Assembly: GCA_029233985.1 (NCBI GenBank)
Contig: JARGOK010000002.1
Span: forward strand, 124,001-188,000
Reading direction: 5' to 3'
Length of the DNA: 64,000 bases
DNA from: Candidatus Altimarinota bacterium
GTDB taxonomy: Bacteria > Patescibacteriota > Gracilibacteria > JAUYGZ01
This document shows, in pieces, positions 6,852-17,517 of the stretch. Numbering within the stretch: position 1 is the stretch's first letter; each line of letters starts with the position of its first letter. The notes under the pieces are model-generated. The model had not been told where the DNA came from, ran no database searches, and saw only the letters and a program-made list of their open reading frames with translations. Both the position numbers and the translations under genes were made by a program.

Positions 6852-9512
6852 CTAAGACTTTGACGCGCTCGAAAAAGTAAGATCAACAAGCATTTGTTTC
6901 TCGCGGCCTGTAGATTCTTCCATCATATCATAGCTTACTATAGCGTCTGTCATTCTATTGCGGAGGTTCACAAGCTCAGATAAATCATTTTGATGCTCCA
7001 ATTGGCCACTTTGAAGCTCTTCAATTGATGGAAGCCGGACTTTTATAACCTGCTCTTTATCAGATTTTTTACCCTTTCTAAAAGCAGGAAAAACAATCAA
7101 CCAAGGACACACTTCGTCCTTATTTGGAGAATATTCAAATCGATAGTGTTCACCAAAGTATCGCTTCAGACCTTCGCTTCTTTCCTTATAATTAAGCTGA
7201 GTACTGTACAAAAGACTCCTATCATTGTTACCATCTTCATAAGTTTTCTTATGCGTCAGATATATTACAAAATTTCTTCGTAGGTTCCCATTATATTTCA
7301 AAGCATTCCACACAACAGAATACTTCACATCATGACCATCAGTATCTGGAGCTTGAAGAGCCTTATCGATCTCATCAAATATTCTCTCAAAAAAGGGCTC
7401 ACCTGAGACGAGTGATTGTTGCACGATAGAAAGATCAACCAAAGAAAGAGCTTCTTTTATCCTATCTCGTCCTCGTGTCCTTAATCTATTTTTCTTAAAT
7501 ACTTCTTCAACACTCATCAATCCATCAGGCGTTCCCATATGATCTACCAGCTGTATATACACTTGAGATTCAATCAAAAACTCAAAAGTTTTCAATAACG
7601 CATCAGTTGAAAGAGGTTTTTTGAGATTTTTTGAGATAAAAGAAAGTAAGTTTTTATTTGGATTGACTGGGTCTGCCACCTTCAATTTTTCAAACACACT
7701 ATCGGTATTTGAAACTGGACACAAAAGAGATGAAATCACTTCTCCACTTTTTTCAGTGAGGCTAAGAAGAGAAAGTGTTGGGAGGTAGACTTTTTCTATA
7801 TACTCTCCAACAGTATTCTTTTGAAGAAAAGCTTCATCATTCTTTTCTTCAAGCTGAATATCTTTTGGGGTAATTTTATAAGATTCCAATAACAAACGGG
7901 GGTCCACTTTACCACGGATAGATCGTATATCTTCAAGTGCACGAACTCCCCTTTGGAAATTATCTACATTTGATTCAAAAAAAGCCTGCATAGCTTCATA
8001 AGAGGTAAAATAGCCTTTCTGAGCATCAAATTCTTCATCACTAAAACGATCAAGTAAAAAGAGTTCACCAGCATAAATATCTTCATTCATAATTTCTACA
8101 ATCAATCCCCTATTCACCAAAATATCCTGATGGATCTCTGCTAACTTAAGGATCACATATTGAAATTTCTTTTCTACTATATTTGCAAAGGTGATAATGG
8201 TATTGAACATCTCAACTTGGAGTTCCATCATCTTCTTTTGTCCATTAAAGAGTTTTTCTTGGTTTTTCATGATTTGTTGTTGCCCACTTTGCAGTGCAGC
8301 AAAACGAGCCATTATTTGTTTATGGCGCATTTCAGCAGGACTTGGTCCTTTTTTCTTAAACACACCGACTAAAGACCCCAAAGACTGCAAGGCACCCAAA
8401 TAATTTCCAGACATAATAGACATAGTACCATTCAAAATCGCTGATCCTGCAGCAACCGCTTGATTAACTTTTTTTGCTACCTCTGGTTTTAAAATTCCAA
8501 GATCAGAAGCCAAAGTAGCAACAATTTGTGTACCATTCAAAAATTTATTTGCCTTATCAGCAAAATCCATTCTATCTACAAGAATTTGCTTAGCTTTTAT
8601 TTCAGCTTCTTGATTGGGAAGTTTTATTTTTCCATTTTTTAATGCTGCCAATTGTTCATGAGGAGACATTTTCCCGTACATCACTTCTTTAATAAAAGCG
8701 ATCCCATCTGCATTTTCACCTACTTGTATTGAAAGGTCTTTTAATCCCTTATCTACTTTCTCTATACTTTTTTGAACATCATCAAATCGTGCATTCGATA
8801 CTTTTTGATATTTTACCAATGAACCACCCATAATACCGACTTGTTCTGCTTTCTTTTGTATTTCATCTTCTGTTCCTACAGGTTGATCATCAATAAATGA
8901 ATTCAAGTCATCAATTCCCTTCAGAAGAGAAAATTGCTTCATCATGTGATGATTCAAGTACAACTGTCCATTTTTATCTACTTTATCTAAATCAATAGTG
9001 GGAACAGAAGTTGATTGAGCAGACAGTGCTTTGACAACGACATCACTTGGCTTCAAATCTTTCAATTTATTCAAATCCTCACCATTTGACTTAAGGGCTC
9101 TAAGTGCCTCTACAAGTACTGCTTTAGAAGATTTCTCTGCATCACTATCGTATTCATCCAAAATCAAATCCATAGTTTCATTTATTCCAAAGGCAACTCC
9201 TTCAAGAACTAAGCTTGCACCAAAAGTAGCTGGTGCAGCGACCATGCCCCCCACTGCTAATGTACCAGCTATGAATTTACCAGCACCATAGACAACCCAA
9301 TGACCAGCTTTATGATCAGATTGTTTCTTCTCATAACTATCTAAAATCTTTCCAACATCAGCACGGACTTGATTTGTAGTTCTGCGCTGATGGATTTCTC
9401 TTTGAAGATTCTCATAAATATCCGGGTGATCTTCTTTAATTCCAAGTGCCACCATTCGTTGAGTCAAATAATTTCCATTCTTAGGTGGTGTGTCAGAAAT
9501 ATTATTATTCAT
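6852..9512 (-). CDS. Large coiled-coil protein with two Gly/Ala-rich hydrophobic segments, unknown function
   Basis: 886 residues, head of the operon with the four small paralogs. Visible parts: charged N-terminus; hydrophobic Gly/Ala-rich segment (about 73-110); helical region; second hydrophobic segment (about 349-385, AAGSAILNGTMSIMSGN...); coiled coil (about 393-455) rich in Gln and Met; a long helical C-terminal half without recognisable motifs. No signal peptide. Hydrophobic hairpins inside a long helical protein resemble alpha-helical pore-forming or membrane-remodelling proteins, but I see no family signature, so this is only a shape comparison. A possible promoter TTGAGA-16-TATTTT lies upstream on this strand. 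Confidence 0.8.
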   Translation of the reverse strand: MNNNISDTPPKNGNYLTQRMVALGIKEDHPDIYENLQREIHQRRTTNQVRADVGKILDSYEKKQSDHKAGHWVVYGAGKFIAGTLAVGGMVAAPATFGASLVLEGVAFGINETMDLILDEYDSDAEKSSKAVLVEALRALKSNGEDLNKLKDLKPSDVVVKALSAQSTSVPTIDLDKVDKNGQLYLNHHMMKQFSLLKGIDDLNSFIDDQPVGTEDEIQKKAEQVGIMGGSLVKYQKVSNARFDDVQKSIEKVDKGLKDLSIQVGENADGIAFIKEVMYGKMSPHEQLAALKNGKIKLPNQEAEIKAKQILVDRMDFADKANKFLNGTQIVATLASDLGILKPEVAKKVNQAVAAGSAILNGTMSIMSGNYLGALQSLGSLVGVFKKKGPSPAEMRHKQIMARFAALQSGQQQIMKNQEKLFNGQKKMMELQVEMFNTIITFANIVEKKFQYVILKLAEIHQDILVNRGLIVEIMNEDIYAGELFLLDRFSDEEFDAQKGYFTSYEAMQAFFESNVDNFQRGVRALEDIRSIRGKVDPRLLLESYKITPKDIQLEEKNDEAFLQKNTVGEYIEKVYLPTLSLLSLTEKSGEVISSLLCPVSNTDSVFEKLKVADPVNPNKNLLSFISKNLKKPLSTDALLKTFEFLIESQVYIQLVDHMGTPDGLMSVEEVFKKNRLRTRGRDRIKEALSLVDLSIVQQSLVSGEPFFERIFDEIDKALQAPDTDGHDVKYSVVWNALKYNGNLRRNFVIYLTHKKTYEDGNNDRSLLYSTQLNYKERSEGLKRYFGEHYRFEYSPNKDEVCPWLIVFPAFRKGKKSDKEQVIKVRLPSIEELQSGQLEHQNDLSELVNLRNRMTDAIVSYDMMEESTGREKQMLVDLTFSSASKS

Positions 9513-9599
9513 AAAGTTGAATTATTGATAAACAAAAAATAACCCAAAAAAAACATATCTCAAAGAAATATGACAATATTATGAAAAAAAAAATCCCTT

Positions 9600-9718
9600 A
9601 TCTTGGCGTCGTCCTACTCTGCCAGGGCCAAAGACCCAAGTACCATCGGCGATGTGTGGCTTAACTACTGAGTTCGGGATGGGATCAGGTGTACCTCACG
9701 CTCTATAGACACCAAGAT
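9600..9718 (-). rRNA. rrf: 5S ribosomal RNA
   Basis: About 119 nt with closing stem TATCTTGG / CCAAGATA and the conserved 5S core (on the plus strand GAGTTCGGGATGGGATCAGGTG, positions about 9670-9691). It follows the 23S gene by about 165 nt on the same strand. A run of ten T residues on the minus strand directly after its 3' stem may help termination. Confidence 0.93.
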
Positions 9719-9739
9719 AAGAGATTCTTATCAAGAGAT

Positions 9740-9814
9740 TGATTATCTCCCTGAGCAGAAGACCGTGGTAGGGTTTAAGCCCGTACTACAGCCTCCAACT
9801 CGGAGAGATAATCA
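9740..9814 (-). other. Stem-loop in the 23S-5S spacer
   Basis: A perfect 10-bp inverted repeat (9740-9749 with 9805-9814, TGATTATCTC / GAGATAATCA) closes a 55-nt region with an inner hairpin. It lies between the 23S processing stem and 5S, and is a likely RNase III-type processing site for releasing 5S. I see no tRNA in it: no TTCGA loop or acceptor. Confidence 0.5.
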
Positions 9815-9823
9815 GCAATAATT

Positions 9824-9885
9824 ATTTTAAGATGATGTAAAGATCACAATTCACACGTCAATCTAGAGTATATAAGATAGATACG
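9824..9885 (-). other. 23S rRNA processing stem, 3' arm
   Basis: This arm is an imperfect reverse complement of 13079-13154 over about 60 nt (shared blocks: ACGTCAATCT, GAGTATATAA, AAGATGATGT). Such long stems flanking mature 23S are RNase III substrates. The pairing fixes the gene ends to within a few bases. Confidence 0.75.
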
Positions 9886-13078
<3,193 letters not shown>

Positions 13079-13154
13079 GTATTTATATTTTTATATACTC
13101 AGAGATTGACGTGCAATTTGTAACCTTTACAAATTCACATCATCTTTATTTTAT
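13079..13154 (-). other. 23S rRNA processing stem, 5' arm
   Basis: Pairs with 9824-9885 (see that entry). The leader upstream of it, 13155-13280, holds two further hairpins: GTCC-GCAA-GGAC near 13187-13198 and GCAAAACCGC with GCGGTTTTTGC (about 13201-13243). No boxA-like antitermination site was recognised. Confidence 0.7.
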
Positions 13155-13285
13155 TGCTTTCGTTGATGTCAAAGTTCATACACAGGTCCTTGCGGACAAA
13201 GCAAAACCGCACGACAAAATGAAAAGTCAAAAGCGGTTTTTGCCCCCAGAGATGATATAGTAACCTTCTCAGCTGAGCGAGAAAA

Positions 13286-13314
13286 ATTCTATAGACTAAT
13301 CAAAGGCGTGTCAA
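13286..13314 (-). promoter_or_regulatory. Promoter of the 23S-5S rRNA unit
   Basis: On the minus strand TTGACA (13314-13309), 17-nt spacer, TAGAAT (13291-13286). This is the best match upstream of 23S and implies a leader of about 200 nt before the mature 5' end. It shows that 23S-5S is transcribed independently of any 16S gene. Confidence 0.8.
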
Positions 13315-13658
13315 ACCTTTTTCTGACTTTTTTCTCACTTTCTTTTGAATAAGCAACTATTGCCTTCCTCAAGCCATTTTTTAATAGTAGAGAGACCATT
13401 TATACTCCAAAATCATCATCAAATACAAGAAACTAAGAGATAAAAAAGCAAATTTCTTTAGCAAAAAGACAAGGATTTAAAAAAATAACGAACATGTATC
13501 TGGGATTAACATTCAAAACACACCACTACGGGAGAGCTTTTTATCAAAGGCATAAGTTGCAAAAAGCTCGGACCAGAACAAAATTCAAAGAGAGCCAAGA
13601 ACATGTGTTCTCGACCCTCTAAACTAGAGCAAAAAAGATCCAACCAATATGTATAGCT
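13315..13658. other. Intergenic region between ilvC and the rRNA promoter
   Basis: No ORF with coding character is seen. Two inverted repeats stand out: GAGCTTTTT with AAAAAGCTC (within 13533-13568, 18-nt loop) and an imperfect hairpin around AGAACATGTGTTCT (13589-13621). One of them may end the ilvC transcript, but neither is followed by a long T-run on the minus strand. Confidence 0.4.
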
Positions 13659-14717
13659 TTAGGCACTTTTGTTTTGATTCTCAGGCCTCAGGCTTCTCAC
13701 AGCCGAACCAGTTCTCCACATCTCACTATTTTTGATCATATCCAATTCAGCCTTCAACTTTTCTCTATAGTCAGGTTGACCGTTCGAATCAATCGATCGC
13801 TGTGCTTCTTCACCGCTCTTTACTTTTGTGTACAGTTCTTGAAAAACAGGAGCTGTTGCATCTCGAAACTTATCCTTCCAATCCAAAGCACCTCTCTGAG
13901 CAGTTGTCGAACAATTAGCAAACATCCAATCCATACCGTTTTCAGCTACTAAGCGAATCAAGCTTTGTGTGAGCTCTTCAACAGACTCGTTAAAGGCTTC
14001 ACTTGGAGAATGACCATTTTTTCTGAGTTCTTCATACTGTGCCTCCATAACACCTGCCAAAGCACCCATCAATATCCCACGTTCTCCTGTGAGATCACTG
14101 TTTGCTTCATTTTCCATTGTAGTTGGGAAGAGATATCCAGATCCAACTCCGATACCCAAAGCCTTCACACGTTCATCCGCACGTCCTGTAGCATCTTGAA
14201 AGACTGCATAGCTACTGTTGATCCCAGATCCATCAAGAAAATTTCGCCGTACAGAGGTCCCTGAACCCTTAGGGGCAACCAAGACGACATCAACATTTTC
14301 AGGGGGAATAATCCCAGTTCTATCCTTATAAGTCACCGCGAATCCATGTGAAAAATACAAACAGTCTCCTTCATCAAGGCATTCTTTTACCATATCCCAA
14401 CATTCAATCTGAGCAGCATCAGACAAAAGATACTGAATAACTGATCCTTTTTTGCAAGCTTCCGCAATGGGAAACAATGTTTCACCAGGCACCCATCCGT
14501 CACTCATAGCCTTATCCCAGCTTTTTCCTCCTTCCCTCTGACCAATAATCACTTTAAACCCATTATCCCTAAGGTTCAAAGCTTGTGCAGGTCCCTGTAC
14601 TCCGTATCCTATAATTGCAATTGTCTCTTCTTTCATTACTTCACGAGCTTTGTCCAAAGGGAATTCTTCTCGAGTTACTACGTTCTCTACCACTCCACCA
14701 AAATCAATATCAGCCAT
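13659..14717 (-). CDS. ilvC: Ketol-acid reductoisomerase (NADP+)
   Basis: 352 residues. Converts acetolactate or acetohydroxybutyrate to the dihydroxy acid in valine/isoleucine synthesis. The Rossmann motif GYGVQGPAQALNL is at about residues 38-50; the knotted C-terminal domain carries the metal-binding and catalytic acid residues (LTGERGILMGALAGVMEAQYEEL region). It is slightly longer than typical class I enzymes (about 330), with N- and C-terminal extensions like those of Bacteroidetes/fungal relatives. Promoter TTGATT-16-TATACT (14777-14750) gives a leader of about 25 nt without Shine-Dalgarno. Two dyads upstream are probable operators. It is separate from the other ilv genes. Confidence 0.95.
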   Translation of the reverse strand: MADIDFGGVVENVVTREEFPLDKAREVMKEETIAIIGYGVQGPAQALNLRDNGFKVIIGQREGGKSWDKAMSDGWVPGETLFPIAEACKKGSVIQYLLSDAAQIECWDMVKECLDEGDCLYFSHGFAVTYKDRTGIIPPENVDVVLVAPKGSGTSVRRNFLDGSGINSSYAVFQDATGRADERVKALGIGVGSGYLFPTTMENEANSDLTGERGILMGALAGVMEAQYEELRKNGHSPSEAFNESVEELTQSLIRLVAENGMDWMFANCSTTAQRGALDWKDKFRDATAPVFQELYTKVKSGEEAQRSIDSNGQPDYREKLKAELDMIKNSEMWRTGSAVRSLRPENQNKSA

Positions 14718-14749
14718 AATAAGGGAAATTTAATAATATAAACCAAGTT

Positions 14750-14777
14750 AGTATACGCATGATAGCCACTGAATCAA
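14750..14777 (-). promoter_or_regulatory. ilvC promoter
   Basis: Minus strand TTGATT (14777-14772), 16-nt spacer, TATACT (14755-14750). The two TGTC-N4-GACA dyads lie just upstream of its -35 box, a position usual for an activator on this side. Confidence 0.65.
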
Positions 14778-14785
14778 AGCGCACC

Positions 14786-14830
14786 TGTCGATTGACAACG
14801 ACAACGTTTCCGCTAAGCTGTCTGCAGACA
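14786..14830. promoter_or_regulatory. Pair of TGTC-N4-GACA dyads, probable operator between ilvC and the TrmB-like gene
   Basis: TGTCGATTGACA (14786-14797) and TGTCTGCAGACA (14819-14830, perfect 12-bp palindrome) share the half-sites TGTC/GACA; their centres are 33 bp apart, about three helical turns. The first contains a TTGACA that could serve as the -35 box of the rightward gene. The divergently encoded TrmB-like protein is the natural candidate to bind here. Confidence 0.55.
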
Positions 14831-14909
14831 TCGACAATACAGCAAGTAATAAAACAGAATCTTTCAAGAGTAGTCAGAGTAGAAATACACATTCATTATC
14901 CCCCTCACT

Positions 14910-15686
14910 ATGGACCTCCTCCCCCACCTCATGTCGCTTGGCCTCACCGAAAAAGAAGCGAAACTATATCTCACTCTTTTAGAAATAGGGAGCAATCCAG
15001 TGAGCTCCATAGCTCGAAAGGCAGGTATCACGAGGACAACAGCCTACGCTGCTCTAGAAACACTCAAAGAAAAAGGACTCGTCAGCACAATCGAGAAAGG
15101 TGGCATCCAACAATTTACGCCTGTAAAGCCCAGCAAACTCGAAAAATATGCAAAAAAGCTACGTGAAGACGCCACCAGCAACTATGAAAGAATCAAAGAA
15201 ATCATCCCAAACCTGAAAAGTCTGACAGGCGATCTTGTAATGGCGCCAAAGGTGAAATTTTTCGAAGGCCTCGAAGGAATCAAAACCATATATAGTGACA
15301 CCATAGAAACCCTAACAGCTCTTCCAAAAGGAGACCGAATAAAGTACAGCTACTCGTCAGCGCCAGAAGTCACCAGTGAACTCAGAAATTTTTTAGATTC
15401 TTACATTGCCGAAAGAGTTTCCATGAACATCAATGCAAAAATCATTATGCCAGACTCAAAGCTTGCACGTGATTACAAAAAAAACTCTAAAAAAAGGCTC
15501 TCCCAGCTCCGCCTAGTGCCTAAAGATATCGACACACTCATAAAGTCTGAAATCGCTATATACGACAGCAAAGTAGCAATAATGTCTCTCAAAGCCGGAA
15601 GACTTCACGGAGTAATAATTGATTCCCCAGAGATTGCCGCAACAGAAAAAGCAGTGTTTGAACTGGCCTGGAGAGGATGTGAGTAA
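14910..15686 (+). CDS. TrmB-family transcriptional regulator
   Basis: 258 residues. The N-terminal winged HTH is clear: LGLTEKEAKLYLTLLEIG (about 10-27), ARKAGITRTTAYAALETLKEKGLV (about 34-57). A helical linker and a C-terminal effector-like domain follow (about 85-258). TrmB proteins sense sugars in archaea, but bacterial relatives in small genomes bind varied ligands. Divergent placement from ilvC with paired dyads between them suggests control of branched-chain amino acid synthesis and of itself; this is inference. No ribosome-binding site. Confidence 0.88.
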   Translation: MDLLPHLMSLGLTEKEAKLYLTLLEIGSNPVSSIARKAGITRTTAYAALETLKEKGLVSTIEKGGIQQFTPVKPSKLEKYAKKLREDATSNYERIKEIIPNLKSLTGDLVMAPKVKFFEGLEGIKTIYSDTIETLTALPKGDRIKYSYSSAPEVTSELRNFLDSYIAERVSMNINAKIIMPDSKLARDYKKNSKKRLSQLRLVPKDIDTLIKSEIAIYDSKVAIMSLKAGRLHGVIIDSPEIAATEKAVFELAWRGCE

Positions 15687-15784
15687 AGCGCAAGAAAATC
15701 AGGGAACACTTGCATCGATATCACCACTGAAGAACAAGCAATGTGATGGTATTTACTAGAGAATGAGTGAAAAATGGCATTCAC

Positions 15785-17509
15785 TTACTTCTTTTTTGAA
15801 TTCATCTCTAAACGCAACTCGTTTTGGAATTTTTGAAGAGATCCATTTTTCCAGGGTCTCATTACTACCGAAAATAGTGAATCCATTACAGCAACAAAAA
15901 CATCTCTTTCCATCATCCCTAGTTTCTTTTGATTGTTCAACATACTTCCATCAATTCTTCGGTAAAGCCCCTCACTATTTCCCATGTGAATATTTTTCAG
16001 GCTTGGTATCGCAACCCCAAGATTTGATACAAAAGATACTTTCACTTCTTTATCAAAAATATGAATATCAAGAGGGATAAGACCATGTTTTTTCGAACGG
16101 ATTAAAGCTGAATAGACTCGAGAAGATGTTGCAGAAATAGGCGCCTCCCAATCACTACAAAAAAATTCAATGCCTTCAATATCCGCATAGAGTTCTTCTT
16201 TTATAAAGGACCCATCTTCATTCCTAAAAGGACCAAAATGAACAACGTGTGCTTTTTTCCCATCAGATAGCGTCATCAAAAACTGAAGAACCCTGTTTTT
16301 ATTGATTCCAGAACCATTATTTGTGGCAAAAACAGAATAATACTGCCTGTTTTTAAATTTCATATAAAGCTCAGTGTATATTTCAGTTTTCTCTTTGAGT
16401 TCACGCATCGCTTGTTCAGAAATATTTGAATCATTCGAAAACGAAGGAAGATCTTCCGAAAAGAAAACATAAGGAAGAATTCCAATTGAAGGCTTTGGTA
16501 AAACTATTCTTCCACCTGAAGCATGGTGAACAGATCCTTCTGAGAAATTGTTTTTTGAGAACTGATAAGTTTGAGCAGTTTTTTCCAAATGAGCCTCAAC
16601 ATCCATTCTTAAAATCTCGTTTTTATCAGCATCAGACTCTTTATAGCGATCACTAGAGTTCTTCACAGGCTTATTCAGATCCAAAGGAGTCACATTTTTT
16701 AGCTTTGTCCTCACTGTATCTGCAGAAGTGTTGTCAAGAATAGGATCCACTTTTTCTTTATCATAATATGCCATACCAGCAAAAGAAGCCCCAAACAAAA
16801 CAAAACAGATCACAAAAACATACAGAGGATTGGCCTTAGCCCATTCCATAAGGACCTCCCACTGGTCTTCATTCACTTGTTCTACAATCATCGTTATCAC
16901 TTCATTTCGATCTTTATACCCCACCAGCTGCAAATGATCATGGATCCAAGGATCTACATCATCAAAATCTAATGATTTATGTTTCTTTAAAAGACCCATA
17001 AAGTACTCCATTCTATTAGAGTAATATTTTAAACGGTTTTTTCCAGAAGAAACATGTTTTCCAGAAGCCTTCCAACAATCTTTGAATGCCTTTAATTCAG
17101 ATTCAGAATGAGAAGAAGACAACCAAACACCTATCTGGTGCCAAGTATTTGCAAACTCTACCAGAGCAAGGGGATTTTTATTCAAAAATTCCATATCCAA
17201 TTGAACAGCATATTGAGAATCAAGCTTATTTTGTAAGATACCATAGACTTGTGCCCCGTCCAAAACCCTCTCAATATTCTGAAGTTGAAACAACAGCCCC
17301 TGCATTTCCTTCGTTTGAAAAGGAGCCAACTGCATATACCTCAGGAGTTCCTGCACTTTTCCAAACATCAAGAGCTGAGTAATTTCTTGAGAAAAACGAC
17401 TCTTTGTTTCGAGAAGAAGTTTTTTATCTTTCTTATCGAGAGCTTCGTTTTCTCGTGACAAAATATCACATTCTGTTTGGCTAATAGTGTACTGAAGGGA
17501 GTTTTTCAT
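15785..17509 (-). CDS. Unknown single-pass membrane protein, third gene of the 1852-799-574 operon
   Basis: 574 residues. N-terminal helical cytosolic part (1-225), one membrane helix (about 228-248, NPLYVFVICFVLFG...), and a C-terminal part (about 250-574) that would lie outside. The stretch ALVEFAN ... FKDCWKASGKHVSS (115-155) matches ALVTMAN ... LKKHWKAAHRKVSS of the 799-aa neighbour, so the two are paralogs in their N-terminal halves. Eight nt separate it from that gene. No family recognised; the outer part has PF-rich beta-like segments. It probably forms a complex with its neighbours. Confidence 0.8.
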   Translation of the reverse strand: MKNSLQYTISQTECDILSRENEALDKKDKKLLLETKSRFSQEITQLLMFGKVQELLRYMQLAPFQTKEMQGLLFQLQNIERVLDGAQVYGILQNKLDSQYAVQLDMEFLNKNPLALVEFANTWHQIGVWLSSSHSESELKAFKDCWKASGKHVSSGKNRLKYYSNRMEYFMGLLKKHKSLDFDDVDPWIHDHLQLVGYKDRNEVITMIVEQVNEDQWEVLMEWAKANPLYVFVICFVLFGASFAGMAYYDKEKVDPILDNTSADTVRTKLKNVTPLDLNKPVKNSSDRYKESDADKNEILRMDVEAHLEKTAQTYQFSKNNFSEGSVHHASGGRIVLPKPSIGILPYVFFSEDLPSFSNDSNISEQAMRELKEKTEIYTELYMKFKNRQYYSVFATNNGSGINKNRVLQFLMTLSDGKKAHVVHFGPFRNEDGSFIKEELYADIEGIEFFCSDWEAPISATSSRVYSALIRSKKHGLIPLDIHIFDKEVKVSFVSNLGVAIPSLKNIHMGNSEGLYRRIDGSMLNNQKKLGMMERDVFVAVMDSLFSVVMRPWKNGSLQKFQNELRLEMNSKKK

Positions 17510-17517
17510 AAGATAAC

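Noticed and set aside
9719-9823. A possible tRNA in the 23S-5S spacer
   Set aside because: The region folds into a stem but lacks a TTCGA loop, a 7-bp acceptor pairing and a plausible anticodon loop.
14710-14892. A minus-strand ORF ahead of ilvC with runs of Val, Ile and Leu, considered as a leader peptide
   Set aside because: The best ilvC promoter (-10 at 14755-14750) starts transcription inside or downstream of this ORF, and no terminator hairpin follows it, so it cannot work as an attenuator peptide from that promoter.
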